Positions 1 through 6,647 are shown, counted from the first letter of the stretch. The stretch: DNA of 6,647 bases from Conexibacter sp. (GCA_025964215.1 JAOPZG010000159.1:1-6647), one strand, 5' to 3'. Notes: generated from the letters alone by a model not told the origin. Program-made: numbers and translations.

Positions 1-118
1 GCGGCATCGAGGACGACGACGAGCCGCCGGTCAGCAGGCGCGCGCCGGCGAGGCCGCCGACCGCCGCCGCGACGAGCGCCAGCAGACCCACGACGAGCAG
101 GGAGCGGGAGCGTGGCAC
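1..118 (-). CDS. Start of a membrane-anchored or secreted protein of unknown function (3' end outside window)
   Basis: Only the first 39 codons are in the window. From the GTG at 118 the frame reads a short basic n-region (R3, R5), an uninterrupted hydrophobic stretch of about 18-20 residues (L7 to A24) rich in Leu, Val, Ala and Gly, an Arg at 27, and then a Gly/Ser linker with five serines (33-37). This is the pattern of an uncleaved signal anchor or a Sec signal peptide followed by a flexible extracytoplasmic linker. No cysteine lipobox is visible. The gene starts 19 nt after the flippase stop codon on the same strand, so it probably belongs to the same operon. The ribosome binding site is poor: AGGA lies only 2 nt from the GTG, so the exact start is not firm, and a later GTG at codon 10 would cut into the hydrophobic core. 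The remaining protein is unseen and no function is assigned. Confidence 0.6.
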   Translation of the reverse strand, partial: MPRSRSLLVVGLLALVAAAVGGLAGARLLTGGSSSSSMP

Positions 119-137
119 GATCCTGGGCGTCCCGCGG

Positions 138-1508
138 TCAGCGGCCGGCATCGGGCGATGCCAAGCGCAGGTTCGGAGCGCTCCGTGCTCCGCTGCGGCG
201 AACGAGCGAGAGGGCCCAGAACGCCGCGGCGTTGCAGAGCGTGGCGACGCAGAACGCGAGCGAGACGCGCATCAGCGCATCGCCGGAGAGCGCGAGCTCG
301 AACGCGACGAAGACCGCCGCCGAGCCCGCCCAGATCGCCGCGGCGCCGACCGCCTCGTCGCGCGCCAGCGCGGCCTGCGAGAGCGTCGCGGCCACGAGGT
401 AGCCGCCCGCGCCCGCGCCCAGCAGCGCCAGCTCGGTGCGGCCCGTGTCGAAGCCGTTGCCGTAGAGGATGTTCATCACCTTCGGGCCGGCCGCGAAGGC
501 GCCGAGCACCAGCAGGCCGGAGAAGGCCGCCAGGACCGCGACGGTGCGCGCGATCGCGCGGCGGAAGCCGTGCTCGTCGTCCTGCGCGAGCATCGTGGTG
601 AGGTTGGGCAGCAGCGCGGCGGCCACGCCCTGGAAGAGGTAGGCCGGCGCGCGCACGAGCATCGTCGCGGCGAACACGATCCCCGCCGCCTTGCTCGCGT
701 GCGGGCCGCCGTGGAGCATCACGAGGACCGGGCCGCCGCTGACCAGGATCTGGTCGCCGGCCGCCAGCACCGTCGTCGACGCCGCGAAGCCGGCGGCGCT
801 GCGCAGCCGGAACGGCGCGCCCGCCACGGTGCCCGCGAGGCGCGTGATGGAGGTGCGGTCGCGCAGCACCAGCGGCGCGACCGCGCCGGAGATCGCCGCG
901 GCCGCGAGCGCCGCCGAGGCCAGCGACGTCGAGGCCCACACGTAGAGCGGCAGCACGAGCGCCAGCCGCACGCCGCCGTCGGCGAGCAGCAGCACGCCGT
1001 AGCCGGAGTACCAGCGCCGGCCGCCGACCAGCCCGCGGACGAAGTACGACGCGCCGTAGCCCGCGATGCCGACGAGCAGCATCGCGGTGAGCATGTCCTG
1101 CCCGTCGAAGAGCCGGTCGGTGATCGCGCCCCACGCCAGCGCGCAGGCCGTTAGCGTGATGAGCGTCGTGACGAGCGCCAGGACCGCGACGGGCCGGACG
1201 ACCGGGCGGGCGTCCTGGCCCATGGCGGTCCGTTCGGCCACCGCCCGCGAGAGCGTCTGCTCGATCGGGCGGAAGAGCACGACGGCCACCAGGCACATCG
1301 CCGCCCACAGGACCGCGATCGGCCCGTAGGCGTCCGGGCCCAGCGTACGCGCGGCGACCGCGTTGAAGGCGTAGGCCAGCAGGCCGGAGCCCACCGTCCC
1401 CGCCGACATCAGCACGGCGCCGGGCGCACGGCCCGTGGTGGCCTCCGGGACCGCCGCGACGTCCGCGACGGCCTCGGGTGCCGCATCGATGAGGACTGCT
1501 GAGCTCAC
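138..1508 (-). CDS. Polysaccharide flippase-like integral membrane protein (MOP superfamily)
   Basis: A 456-residue polytopic membrane protein, the usual size for bacterial oligosaccharide/polysaccharide flippases (Wzx/RfbX/MurJ-like). After about 30 polar and acidic residues there are roughly 12 hydrophobic segments, near residues 30-50, 61-80, 104-126, 138-158, 170-192, 194-212, 240-262, 274-300, 319-341, 358-380, 385-407 and 411-436. Family-like features are the first helix ending in ARTLGPDAYG (53-62) and FRPIEQTLSRAVAER (79-93) after helix 2. Mid-protein there is a polar break (GDQILVSGG, 251-259), followed by RAPAYLFQGVAAALLPNLT (286-304), a segment typical of MOP exporters. It would move lipid-linked glycan units across the cytoplasmic membrane. 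The GTG start at 1508 is chosen because it overlaps the upstream TGA as GTGA; the open frame continues upstream only as a shadow of the neighbouring gene. No strong Shine-Dalgarno sequence precedes it, which fits translational coupling. A start at M34 would still keep all helices. The substrate cannot be inferred. Confidence 0.88.
   Translation of the reverse strand: MSSAVLIDAAPEAVADVAAVPEATTGRAPGAVLMSAGTVGSGLLAYAFNAVAARTLGPDAYGPIAVLWAAMCLVAVVLFRPIEQTLSRAVAERTAMGQDARPVVRPVAVLALVTTLITLTACALAWGAITDRLFDGQDMLTAMLLVGIAGYGASYFVRGLVGGRRWYSGYGVLLLADGGVRLALVLPLYVWASTSLASAALAAAAISGAVAPLVLRDRTSITRLAGTVAGAPFRLRSAAGFAASTTVLAAGDQILVSGGPVLVMLHGGPHASKAAGIVFAATMLVRAPAYLFQGVAAALLPNLTTMLAQDDEHGFRRAIARTVAVLAAFSGLLVLGAFAAGPKVMNILYGNGFDTGRTELALLGAGAGGYLVAATLSQAALARDEAVGAAAIWAGSAAVFVAFELALSGDALMRVSLAFCVATLCNAAAFWALSLVRRSGARSAPNLRLASPDAGR
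1505..1508 (-). promoter_or_regulatory. GTGA stop-start overlap joining the secreted protein and the flippase
   Basis: The TGA stop of the large secreted protein (1507-1505) overlaps the GTG start of the flippase (1508-1506) in the four bases GTGA. The upstream bases (GACGCCGTGGTGCA) hold no clear Shine-Dalgarno sequence. Together these suggest that ribosomes finishing the secreted protein reinitiate on the flippase, tying the two products in expression. Confidence 0.75.
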
Positions 1509-4500
1509 TGCACCACGGCGTCCACGAAGTAGTTGCTGTTCGCGTACGAGCCGTTCGGGAAGGTCCCCGCCGACATGCCGTAGACCCCGTTGCCGCCCGC
1601 GATCGTCTGCAGCGGTCCGCTGGAGAGGATGTTGGCGAGGCCCTGCGAGGTCATCGTGAACTCGGTGTTGAACCCGACCGAGACCGTGTAGGTCGCGTTC
1701 GGCGAGAGCACCACCGGCGTGCTGAGCGCCTGCTGCTGCCAGCCGGAGGCGGTCTCGCCGGTGAACGTCACCTGCGCGACGACGGCGCCGCTCGCGTCCC
1801 ACAGCGTGCCGACGTGCGTGCCCGTCTCACCGGCGTCCTTGTAGAACCGGATCGCGGTCAGCGACGCCGCCGAGACGACCTGGATCTTCGTGCCGAGCTC
1901 GTAGGTCCAGGGACCCGCGCCGCCGCGACCGTCGCGGACGTCGAGGCCCGTGGCCGTCGGGGTGAGCGAGGCCATCGTCATGCACGGGCAGGCCGACGTG
2001 GTGAAGGACCACGTCACCGGCGCGAGCATCACCTTGCCGTTGGTGCCGGTGATCCCGGTCGTGAGCGTCGCCGTGTAGGCGGTGGTGCCCGTGAGCGGGC
2101 CGGTCGGCGTCAGCGTCGCGGTCTTGGTCGCCACGTCGTAGGAGACCGAGGCCGGGACGGCGGAGCCGCCGGGACCGGTGAGCGAGAACGTCGTGCCCGT
2201 GACGCTGGTCGGGTCGACCGCAACCGAGAACGTCGCCTTGACCGGCTGCGTCGTGCCGATGCCCGTGGCGCTCGCCACCGGCATCGTGCTCGTCACCGTC
2301 GGCCGCGCGTCGCTCGTCGTCGAGAAGGACCAGCTGACCGCGGCGGGCAGCGGGGTCTCGTCGTCGGAGCGCAGCCCCGTCGTCAGCGTCGCCGTGTAGG
2401 ACGCCGTCGGGTCGAGCGCCGAGCTCGGCGTCAACGTCGCCGTGCGCGTCGCGCTGCTGTAGGCGACCGTCGCCGGCACCGCCGTGCCGCCGGCGGTCGC
2501 CAGCTTCACCGTGGAGGAGCTGACCGTCGCCGCGACCATCGCCGTCGAGAACGTCGCGGTGACCGTGGTCGCCTGGTCGACGTTCGTCGCTCCGGAGACC
2601 GGGGTGCGCGTCGTCACCTGCGGCGTGCGGGCGGAGCCCGGGGCCTTGACGACGCCGTCGACGAAGTAGTTGCTGTTGTTCCAGCTCGAGGTCGGGAACG
2701 ACCCGGCGCTGACGTTGTAGACGCCGTTGGAGCCCACGACGCTGCTCCACGGCCCGGCGCTCATCGCCGTCCCCAGCCCGCTCGGCGTCGCCACGTACTT
2801 CGTGTTGAGGCCGACCGAGATGGTGTAGGTCTGCCCGGCCGTGAGCGTGATCGGGTTGTCCAGCGCCTGGCGCTGCCAGCCCGAGGAGCTCTCGTTGGCG
2901 TAGGTGACCTGCGCGAGCTGCGTGCCGCTCGCGTTCCAGACGCGGCCGATGTGCGTGCCGGTCTCGCCCGCGTCCTTGTAGTAGCGGACCGCGACCAGCG
3001 ACGTGGTCGTCGTCGGCGTGACCTTGGTGCCCATCTCGTAGGTCCAGGGGCCGGTGCCGCCGCGACCGTCGCGGACGTCGTTGTTGATGGACGTCGGCAC
3101 GGTCGCGCCCATCAGCGAGCACGGGCAGTCGGCCGTCGTGAAGGTCCACGAGACCGCGGCCGCCATCGGCGTGCCGTCCGTCGCGCGGATCGCCGTCGTG
3201 AGCTGCCCGGTGTAGACCTTGCCGGCGGCGAGGTTCGCCAGCGGCGTCAGGCGGATCGTGTTGGTGCCCGCGTCGTAGGACACGTTCGCGGCGACCGTGG
3301 CGCTGGTGCTGTCGCGGAGCAGGACGCTCGCGCCGGTGACCGTGGTCGGGTCGAGGGCGCGGTCGAACGTCGCCGCCACCGTCGCGTCGAGCGCGACCCC
3401 GGTGGCCGAGGCCGCCGGGTCCAGGGACGTGACGGTCGGCTTCGTCGGCGCGGTCGCCGCGGTCGTGAACGTCCAGCTGATCGCGGCCGCCGGGTGCGTG
3501 CCGTCGAGCGCGGTGACCGCGGTCGACACCGTGACCGTGTAGGTCGTGCCGAGGGCCAGCGAGGCGGTCGGCGTCAGCGTTGCCGCCTGCGTCGTCGCGT
3601 CGTAGCCGATCGTCGCCGTGATCTGCGTCCCGCCGGGGTTCGTCAGCTTGTAGCTCGACGAGGTCAGCGTGGAGGCGTCGAGCGCCGAGGAGAACACGGC
3701 GCGCACCTGCGTGCTGGGCGAGATCGCCGTCGCCAGCGGCGCCGGCGTGCGGGTCGTGATCGTCAGCGCGGTCGCCGTCGTGAAGTTCCACGTGACGTCC
3801 GCGGCCAGCGCCGTGCCGTCGGTCGCCTTGGCGCCCGCGGTGATCGTGGCGGTGTACTGCGTGGTCGGGTTCAGCGCCGCGCTCGGGTCGAGCGTGATCA
3901 CGCGCGTCCCCGAGTTGTAGGACAGCGTCGCGGTGACGGCGCTGCCGCCGGTCGGCTTGAGGTTGACCGTCGTGCTGGTGAGCGTCGTCGCGTCCATGTT
4001 GCGATCGAAGGTCGCCGTGACGTTGCCGTCGATCGAGACGCCGGCGGCGCCCGCGGACGGGCTGGTGCTCAGCACCGAGGGCGGCGTGCCGCTCACGCTC
4101 GTGGTGAACGACCACGTGATGTCGGCCGCGACCGGGGTGGTCCAGCTCGCGACGCCGGTGGAGCCGCCCTTGATCTTCACGGTGTAGGACGTGGAGGGGT
4201 CGAGCTGCCCGGTCGGGTCGAGCGTGATCTTCTGCGTCGCGTCGTCGTAGCTGACGGTCGCCGCGAGGGCCGCGCCGCCCGCCGTCGGGGCGACGGAGAC
4301 GTTGGTCGTCGTGACCGTGGACGGGTCGAGCGCCTTGCTCATCGTCGCGGTGATGCTCGCCGCCGACGCGATGCCGGTGGCGCCCGCGGCCGGGGTGGCG
4401 GAGCTCAGCGTCGGGGCGCCGCTCGTGTCGGCGACGATGCCGGAGATCGGCGTCGTCGGCACGGAGCCCATGTCGGAGAGGACGTTCGTCGTCGCCTGCT

Positions 4501-6250
4501 GGACGTCGAGGCGCGGCTCGCCGGAGCCGTCGGAGTTGACGTCGAGGCCGCGGCTCCAGTAGTTCGTGCCGGTCGAGACGACCCACGCGCCGCTGGCGGC
4601 CTTGTAGAAGGCGCCGGTCGAGATGCCGGGGCCGGGCGCGTAGGTGCGCCCGTCGGCCTGGAGGATCTCGCCGGTCGTCGGCGTCGAGAAGAAGGACGTC
4701 GTGCCGGCCGGCTCGAGGCCGTTGCTCGCGCGGCCGTTGAACTCCCAGCCGACGAGGCCGGTGCCCACGTCCGTGGAGGTGCCGGCGGCCTGGGTCGCCA
4801 GCGCGGTGTGACGCCAGATGCGCGTCTTGCCCTGGTCGGCGGTGACCGTCAGGCCCCAGACGTGGCTGTCGTCGTCGCCGACGTACTGGCTGCCGGCGAG
4901 CGCGTTCTCGGGCTGGTTGGCACCGGTGGGATCACGCCACGTGCCGGTCGGCGAGACCGGGTCGGTCGCGCCGCTCTCGGTCGTCTTGTAGCCCACCTGC
5001 ACGCGGTTGGCCGTGCTGGAGAACGGGCTCGCCTCGAAGCGGATCTTCCAGTAGACCTGGTTGGCGCCGAGGAAGAACAGGCCGGTGCCCGCGTTGCGCG
5101 CGTTGGTCGCCGCGGTGCGCATCGCCGCCGACCAGTACTCGTCGTGCGCCGGCGAGACGTAGGTCTTGTGGGCGGTGAGCTGCGAGCCGGAGGTCTCCAG
5201 GTCGGTGCTCGTGATGTAGGTGACGTCGTAGCCCTGGCGCTCGAGGAAGCCCACGTTGGGCATGTCGGCGTAGGTGAAGAAGTCGACCTGGCCGTTGTAG
5301 CTCTCGGTGTACGGGCGGTCGTAGGAGACCTTCACCGCGCGCGCCGCGCCCGAGATGGTCGGGTCGCCGGAGCTGTTGAAGGTGTACAGCGACTTGCCGC
5401 CGTAGTTGTTGTAGGACTGGTAGGTGGACGTCGGCAGGCCGTAGAGCATCTGCGACGTGCTGCCGTCCTTGCGCACGACGAGCAGGATCGAGTTGTCGGT
5501 CCCGTTGTCGTCGCGGACCAGGTGCAGCCAGTAGACGCCGCTGGTCCACGCGGTCGTCGTCGTGATCTTCGCCGAGGTGTCCCAGTTGGAGCAGTCGAGC
5601 AGGCCGGTGTTGCCGGTGCCGTCCTGGCAGTTGGGCTGGGCCTCGCCCTTGAGGCCGGGCAGCGAGGAGATCAGGCGCCCGTGGGTGCCGCCGTACCAGC
5701 CCATCCGGTAGATGTCGATGTGGTACGGGACGTTGTCGCCCGAGGGTCCGGTGTTGACCTTGAGGTCGACGCTTCCGCCCTGGTTGACGCTCGTGGCGGT
5801 CGCGAAGCCCTCGATGCCGTTGTCGTACGCGCGACCGGCGTTCGTGAGCTTCCAGCCGCTGGAGCCCGTGACGCAGTTCTCCAGCACGACCGCGTTGCCG
5901 GTCGAGCAGCTGCGCGCGGTCGGCTTGGCCTGCGCGACCGTGGACTTCACGGACTCGCCGCCGCCGATCGTCGTGACGGCGTAGTAGTAGGTGGTGTTGT
6001 TGGTCGCGGTGTCCGTGTAGGACGTGCCCGTCGGCGAGCTCACCAAGCTGGTGATGGAGCCCGCCGACGTGCCGCGATAGACCCGATAGCCCGTGGCGCC
6101 GGAGACCGGCTGCCACGCCAGGCCGACGGACCCGTCAGAAGCGATCGCCGTGACCCCCGTGGGTGCGGTGAGCGCAGGGTGGGCGAGCGTGGGTGCGAAG
6201 ACCACGGCCGCTGCCGCCGCTGCAAGGAGGATCGTCAGGTAGCGCTTCAT
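1505..6250 (-). CDS. Secreted modular protein: FN3, N,N-dimethylformamidase beta-subunit-like domain, six Ig-like repeats, two DUF4082 domains
   Basis: A 1581-residue exported protein. Residues 1-23 form a signal peptide: KR n-region, a Leu/Ala/Val core and a probable cleavage after TLA. Residues ~28-108 are a fibronectin type III domain (WQPVSGATGYRVYRG, then TTYYYAVTTI). Residues ~114-605 resemble the large-subunit domain of N,N-dimethylformamidase: YRMGWYGGTHGR (181-192), QSYNNYGGKSLY (278-289), VSYDRPY (308-314), HDEYW (369-373) and GWEFN (501-505). Ig-like repeats of the SbsA/Big_5 type follow at ~612-717, 723-825, 828-930 and 937-1039, then DUF4082 (1042-1202), two more Ig-like repeats (1209-1312, 1317-1418) and a second DUF4082 (1421-1581). 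There is no sortase motif, C-terminal membrane helix or lipobox, so it is probably released or held non-covalently. Cysteine pairs C115/C126 and C208/C220 could form disulfides. The frame opens upstream at a TTG (6271), but the ATG at 6250 is preferred: it has AGAAGG 8 nt upstream and begins the signal peptide. Substrate and activity are unknown; the dimethylformamidase name reflects fold similarity only, and a binding or structural role is also possible. Confidence 0.9.
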   Translation of the reverse strand: MKRYLTILLAAAAAAVVFAPTLAHPALTAPTGVTAIASDGSVGLAWQPVSGATGYRVYRGTSAGSITSLVSSPTGTSYTDTATNNTTYYYAVTTIGGGESVKSTVAQAKPTARSCSTGNAVVLENCVTGSSGWKLTNAGRAYDNGIEGFATATSVNQGGSVDLKVNTGPSGDNVPYHIDIYRMGWYGGTHGRLISSLPGLKGEAQPNCQDGTGNTGLLDCSNWDTSAKITTTTAWTSGVYWLHLVRDDNGTDNSILLVVRKDGSTSQMLYGLPTSTYQSYNNYGGKSLYTFNSSGDPTISGAARAVKVSYDRPYTESYNGQVDFFTYADMPNVGFLERQGYDVTYITSTDLETSGSQLTAHKTYVSPAHDEYWSAAMRTAATNARNAGTGLFFLGANQVYWKIRFEASPFSSTANRVQVGYKTTESGATDPVSPTGTWRDPTGANQPENALAGSQYVGDDDSHVWGLTVTADQGKTRIWRHTALATQAAGTSTDVGTGLVGWEFNGRASNGLEPAGTTSFFSTPTTGEILQADGRTYAPGPGISTGAFYKAASGAWVVSTGTNYWSRGLDVNSDGSGEPRLDVQQATTNVLSDMGSVPTTPISGIVADTSGAPTLSSATPAAGATGIASAASITATMSKALDPSTVTTTNVSVAPTAGGAALAATVSYDDATQKITLDPTGQLDPSTSYTVKIKGGSTGVASWTTPVAADITWSFTTSVSGTPPSVLSTSPSAGAAGVSIDGNVTATFDRNMDATTLTSTTVNLKPTGGSAVTATLSYNSGTRVITLDPSAALNPTTQYTATITAGAKATDGTALAADVTWNFTTATALTITTRTPAPLATAISPSTQVRAVFSSALDASTLTSSSYKLTNPGGTQITATIGYDATTQAATLTPTASLALGTTYTVTVSTAVTALDGTHPAAAISWTFTTAATAPTKPTVTSLDPAASATGVALDATVAATFDRALDPTTVTGASVLLRDSTSATVAANVSYDAGTNTIRLTPLANLAAGKVYTGQLTTAIRATDGTPMAAAVSWTFTTADCPCSLMGATVPTSINNDVRDGRGGTGPWTYEMGTKVTPTTTTSLVAVRYYKDAGETGTHIGRVWNASGTQLAQVTYANESSSGWQRQALDNPITLTAGQTYTISVGLNTKYVATPSGLGTAMSAGPWSSVVGSNGVYNVSAGSFPTSSWNNSNYFVDGVVKAPGSARTPQVTTRTPVSGATNVDQATTVTATFSTAMVAATVSSSTVKLATAGGTAVPATVAYSSATRTATLTPSSALDPTASYTATLTTGLRSDDETPLPAAVSWSFSTTSDARPTVTSTMPVASATGIGTTQPVKATFSVAVDPTSVTGTTFSLTGPGGSAVPASVSYDVATKTATLTPTGPLTGTTAYTATLTTGITGTNGKVMLAPVTWSFTTSACPCMTMASLTPTATGLDVRDGRGGAGPWTYELGTKIQVVSAASLTAIRFYKDAGETGTHVGTLWDASGAVVAQVTFTGETASGWQQQALSTPVVLSPNATYTVSVGFNTEFTMTSQGLANILSSGPLQTIAGGNGVYGMSAGTFPNGSYANSNYFVDAVVQ
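1508..1990 (-). repeat. DUF4082 domain, second copy (protein residues 1421-1581)
   Basis: This C-terminal copy starts at a CPC motif directly after the sixth Ig-like repeat and ends at the last residue of the protein. It aligns without gaps over 161 residues with the first copy (2645-3130); a hand count gives 91 identical positions, about 56%. Shared blocks include DVRDGRGG, GPWTYE, FYKDAGETGTH or YYKDAGETGTH, ASGW/SSGW with QAL, NGVY and NSNYFVD. The domain is predicted to be a beta-rich extracellular module, possibly carbohydrate-binding; that role is inference. Confidence 0.8.
1997..2626 (-). repeat. Two further SbsA-type (Big_5) Ig-like repeats (protein residues 1209-1418)
   Basis: Units at ~1209-1312 and 1317-1418 with the same strand pattern as the upstream four, closing in VSWSFSTT and VTWSFTT. 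They separate the two DUF4082 domains. The boundary between the last repeat and the DUF4082 copy (SFTTSACPC) mirrors the first boundary (TFTTADCPC), which suggests that an Ig-DUF4082 block was duplicated together. Confidence 0.8.
2645..3130 (-). repeat. DUF4082 domain, first copy (protein residues 1041-1202)
   Basis: Internal copy of the C-terminal module, starting DCPC right after the fourth Ig-like repeat and ending NSNYFVDGVVK before a short Pro/Ser linker. It lies exactly 1140 nt upstream (in transcription order) of the other copy. At DNA level the longest shared stretches are around 3031-3075 versus 1894-1938, where the codons for WTYE and DVRDGRGG are nearly unchanged. Elsewhere the copies have diverged, so the duplication is not recent. 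Confidence 0.8.
3134..4417 (-). repeat. Four tandem SbsA-type (Big_5) Ig-like repeats (protein residues 612-1039)
   Basis: Four units of about 100 residues, at ~612-717, 723-825, 828-930 and 937-1039. Each begins with a 'P.....P..gAtgv' strand, continues through 'v.AtFs.alD.sTvt' and 'vsYd..t..itL.P...L.p.t.Yt', and ends in a W-[ST]-F-T-T strand (ITWSFTT, VTWNFTT, ISWTFTT, VSWTFTT). They are rich in Thr, Ala and Ser. Such repeats normally serve as spacers or ligand-binding stalks in surface and secreted proteins. Here they hold the dimethylformamidase-like domain away from the first DUF4082. Confidence 0.82.
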
Positions 6251-6294
6251 AAGGTTCGCCTTCTCGGTCAATCGGGTTCAGGTGAGGCTGTGCG
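6251..6294 (-). other. Short intergenic gap, epimerase to secreted protein
   Basis: This 44-nt gap holds the ribosome binding site of the secreted protein and nothing else recognisable. There is no inverted repeat with a T-run that would end transcription and no convincing -10/-35 pair, which supports read-through from the epimerase/dehydratase gene. Confidence 0.55.
6259..6264 (-). promoter_or_regulatory. Ribosome binding site that fixes the start of the large secreted protein
   Basis: On the minus strand AGAAGG (GAGAAGG with one more base) lies 8 nt before the ATG at 6250. It decides between the longer TTG start at 6271, which would place this motif inside the coding region and add seven polar residues before the signal peptide, and the ATG, which gives a normal Sec signal peptide. 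Confidence 0.8.
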
Positions 6295-6647
6295 CTACGC
6301 CACGGAGGCGACGTCGAGACCCGCGGTCTCGAGCGCCTCGCGCCGCGCGCGGTGCCAGTCGGCTGTGCAGGCCAGGCCCTCGGCCAGGCCGACGGTGGCG
6401 CGGAAGCCGAGCATGCGCGCGGCCTTCGTCGTGTCCGGGATCCGGACGCGGACGTCCTGGTACTTGCCGCCGATGGACTCGTAGGGCACCATCGTCGCCC
6501 GCAGCGGGCCGGTCATGTCGAGCGCGGCCTGGCACTCGTGGGCCAGGCGGTAGATCGTCGTCGGCTCCTCGCCGCCGATGTTGAGGATCTCGCCCTCGGC
6601 CTCGTCGCAGTCGAGCGTGCGGACCACGCCGTCGACCGTGTCCGAGA
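6295..6647 (-). CDS. NAD-dependent epimerase/dehydratase family protein, C-terminal part (5' end outside window)
   Basis: This is the C-terminal 116 residues of a gene that enters from the right edge and stops at TAG (6297-6295). The reading frame stays open to the edge, beginning with SDTVDG, so the GTG at 6627 is internal and not a start. The visible part fits the end of the extended short-chain dehydrogenase/reductase family acting on nucleotide sugars. A helix with VDGVVRTLD and then EGEILNIGGEEPTTI matches the usual 'V.G...A.....G..fNIG.g...ti' block after the catalytic domain. Next come a substrate-domain segment (KYQDVRVRIPDTTKA), a LGFRATVGLAEGL motif (normally 'LGw.P...l.eGl') and a closing W-H-R helix. 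The Rossmann fold and the YxxxK catalytic motif lie outside the window, so epimerase, 4,6-dehydratase and decarboxylase activities cannot be told apart. It is the most upstream gene seen here and lies 44 nt before the large secreted protein, which suggests nucleotide-sugar supply for a surface glycan. Confidence 0.85.
   Translation of the reverse strand, partial: SDTVDGVVRTLDCDEAEGEILNIGGEEPTTIYRLAHECQAALDMTGPLRATMVPYESIGGKYQDVRVRIPDTTKAARMLGFRATVGLAEGLACTADWHRARREALETAGLDVASVA

Noticed and set aside
31..1308. A 425-codon minus-strand frame overlapping the flippase
   Set aside because: It is Arg/Ala/Gly-rich with no membrane helices or motifs. The competing frame encodes a coherent 12-helix transporter and begins at the GTGA overlap.
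1509..1802. Upstream extension of the flippase frame by 98 codons
   Set aside because: The added residues are Arg-rich and lie fully within the DUF4082-coding end of the upstream gene; they are a frame shadow.
1894..3075. Near-identical DNA segments around 1894-1938 and 3031-3075 as a possible mobile or recombination repeat
   Set aside because: They coincide with the most conserved protein blocks of the two DUF4082 domains, so domain duplication explains them.
1827..4586. A 919-codon minus-strand frame overlapping the secreted protein
   Set aside because: It is rich in Arg, Asp and His with low complexity, which is typical of a shifted reading of a Thr/Ala-rich GC-rich gene. The overlapping frame has a signal peptide and recognisable domains.
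6251..6271. N-terminal extension of the secreted protein to the TTG at 6271
   Set aside because: It would put the Shine-Dalgarno-like AGAAGG inside the coding sequence and add polar residues ahead of a complete signal peptide.
1814..6484. A 1556-codon open frame on the plus strand, antisense to the large secreted protein
   Set aside because: Its translation is dominated by Arg, Gly, Ala and Val with no domain, and it mirrors the real gene codon for codon. Long antisense frames are expected where third positions are nearly all G or C.

Overview
The window is very GC-rich, with G or C at most third codon positions. All five supported genes lie on the minus strand, so transcription runs from the high coordinates to the low ones. 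GC content, the Ala/Thr/Val-rich secreted protein and the domain mix (dimethylformamidase-like domain, SbsA-type Ig repeats, DUF4082) suggest a high-GC actinobacterium. A Thermoleophilia member (Conexibacter/Solirubrobacter/Patulibacter-like) is plausible. This is an inference from style and domain content; there is no rRNA or other marker gene here to confirm it.

Layout in order of transcription: (1) 6647-6295, the C-terminal end of an NAD-dependent sugar-nucleotide epimerase/dehydratase, cut by the window edge. (2) 6250-1505, a 1581-residue secreted modular protein: signal peptide, one fibronectin type III domain, an N,N-dimethylformamidase beta-subunit-like domain, four Ig-like repeats, a DUF4082 domain, two more Ig-like repeats and a second DUF4082 domain that ends at the last residue. 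(3) 1508-138, a 456-residue polytopic membrane protein of the polysaccharide flippase type (MOP superfamily), whose GTG start overlaps the stop of the secreted protein in a GTGA junction. (4) 118-1, the first 39 codons of a further gene with an N-terminal membrane anchor or signal peptide, cut by the other edge. Gaps between genes are 44 nt, a 4-nt overlap and 19 nt, so the set looks like one operon.

The epimerase/dehydratase and flippase point to a cell-surface polysaccharide or glycoconjugate locus: one makes a nucleotide sugar and the other moves a lipid-linked glycan across the membrane. The large exported protein between them, coupled to the flippase, probably acts on or sits in that outer layer. 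Its dimethylformamidase-like domain could be a hydrolase or a binding module, and its substrate cannot be read from the sequence. No mobile element, CRISPR array, RNA gene or clear terminator was seen. No non-coding stretch exceeds 44 nt.
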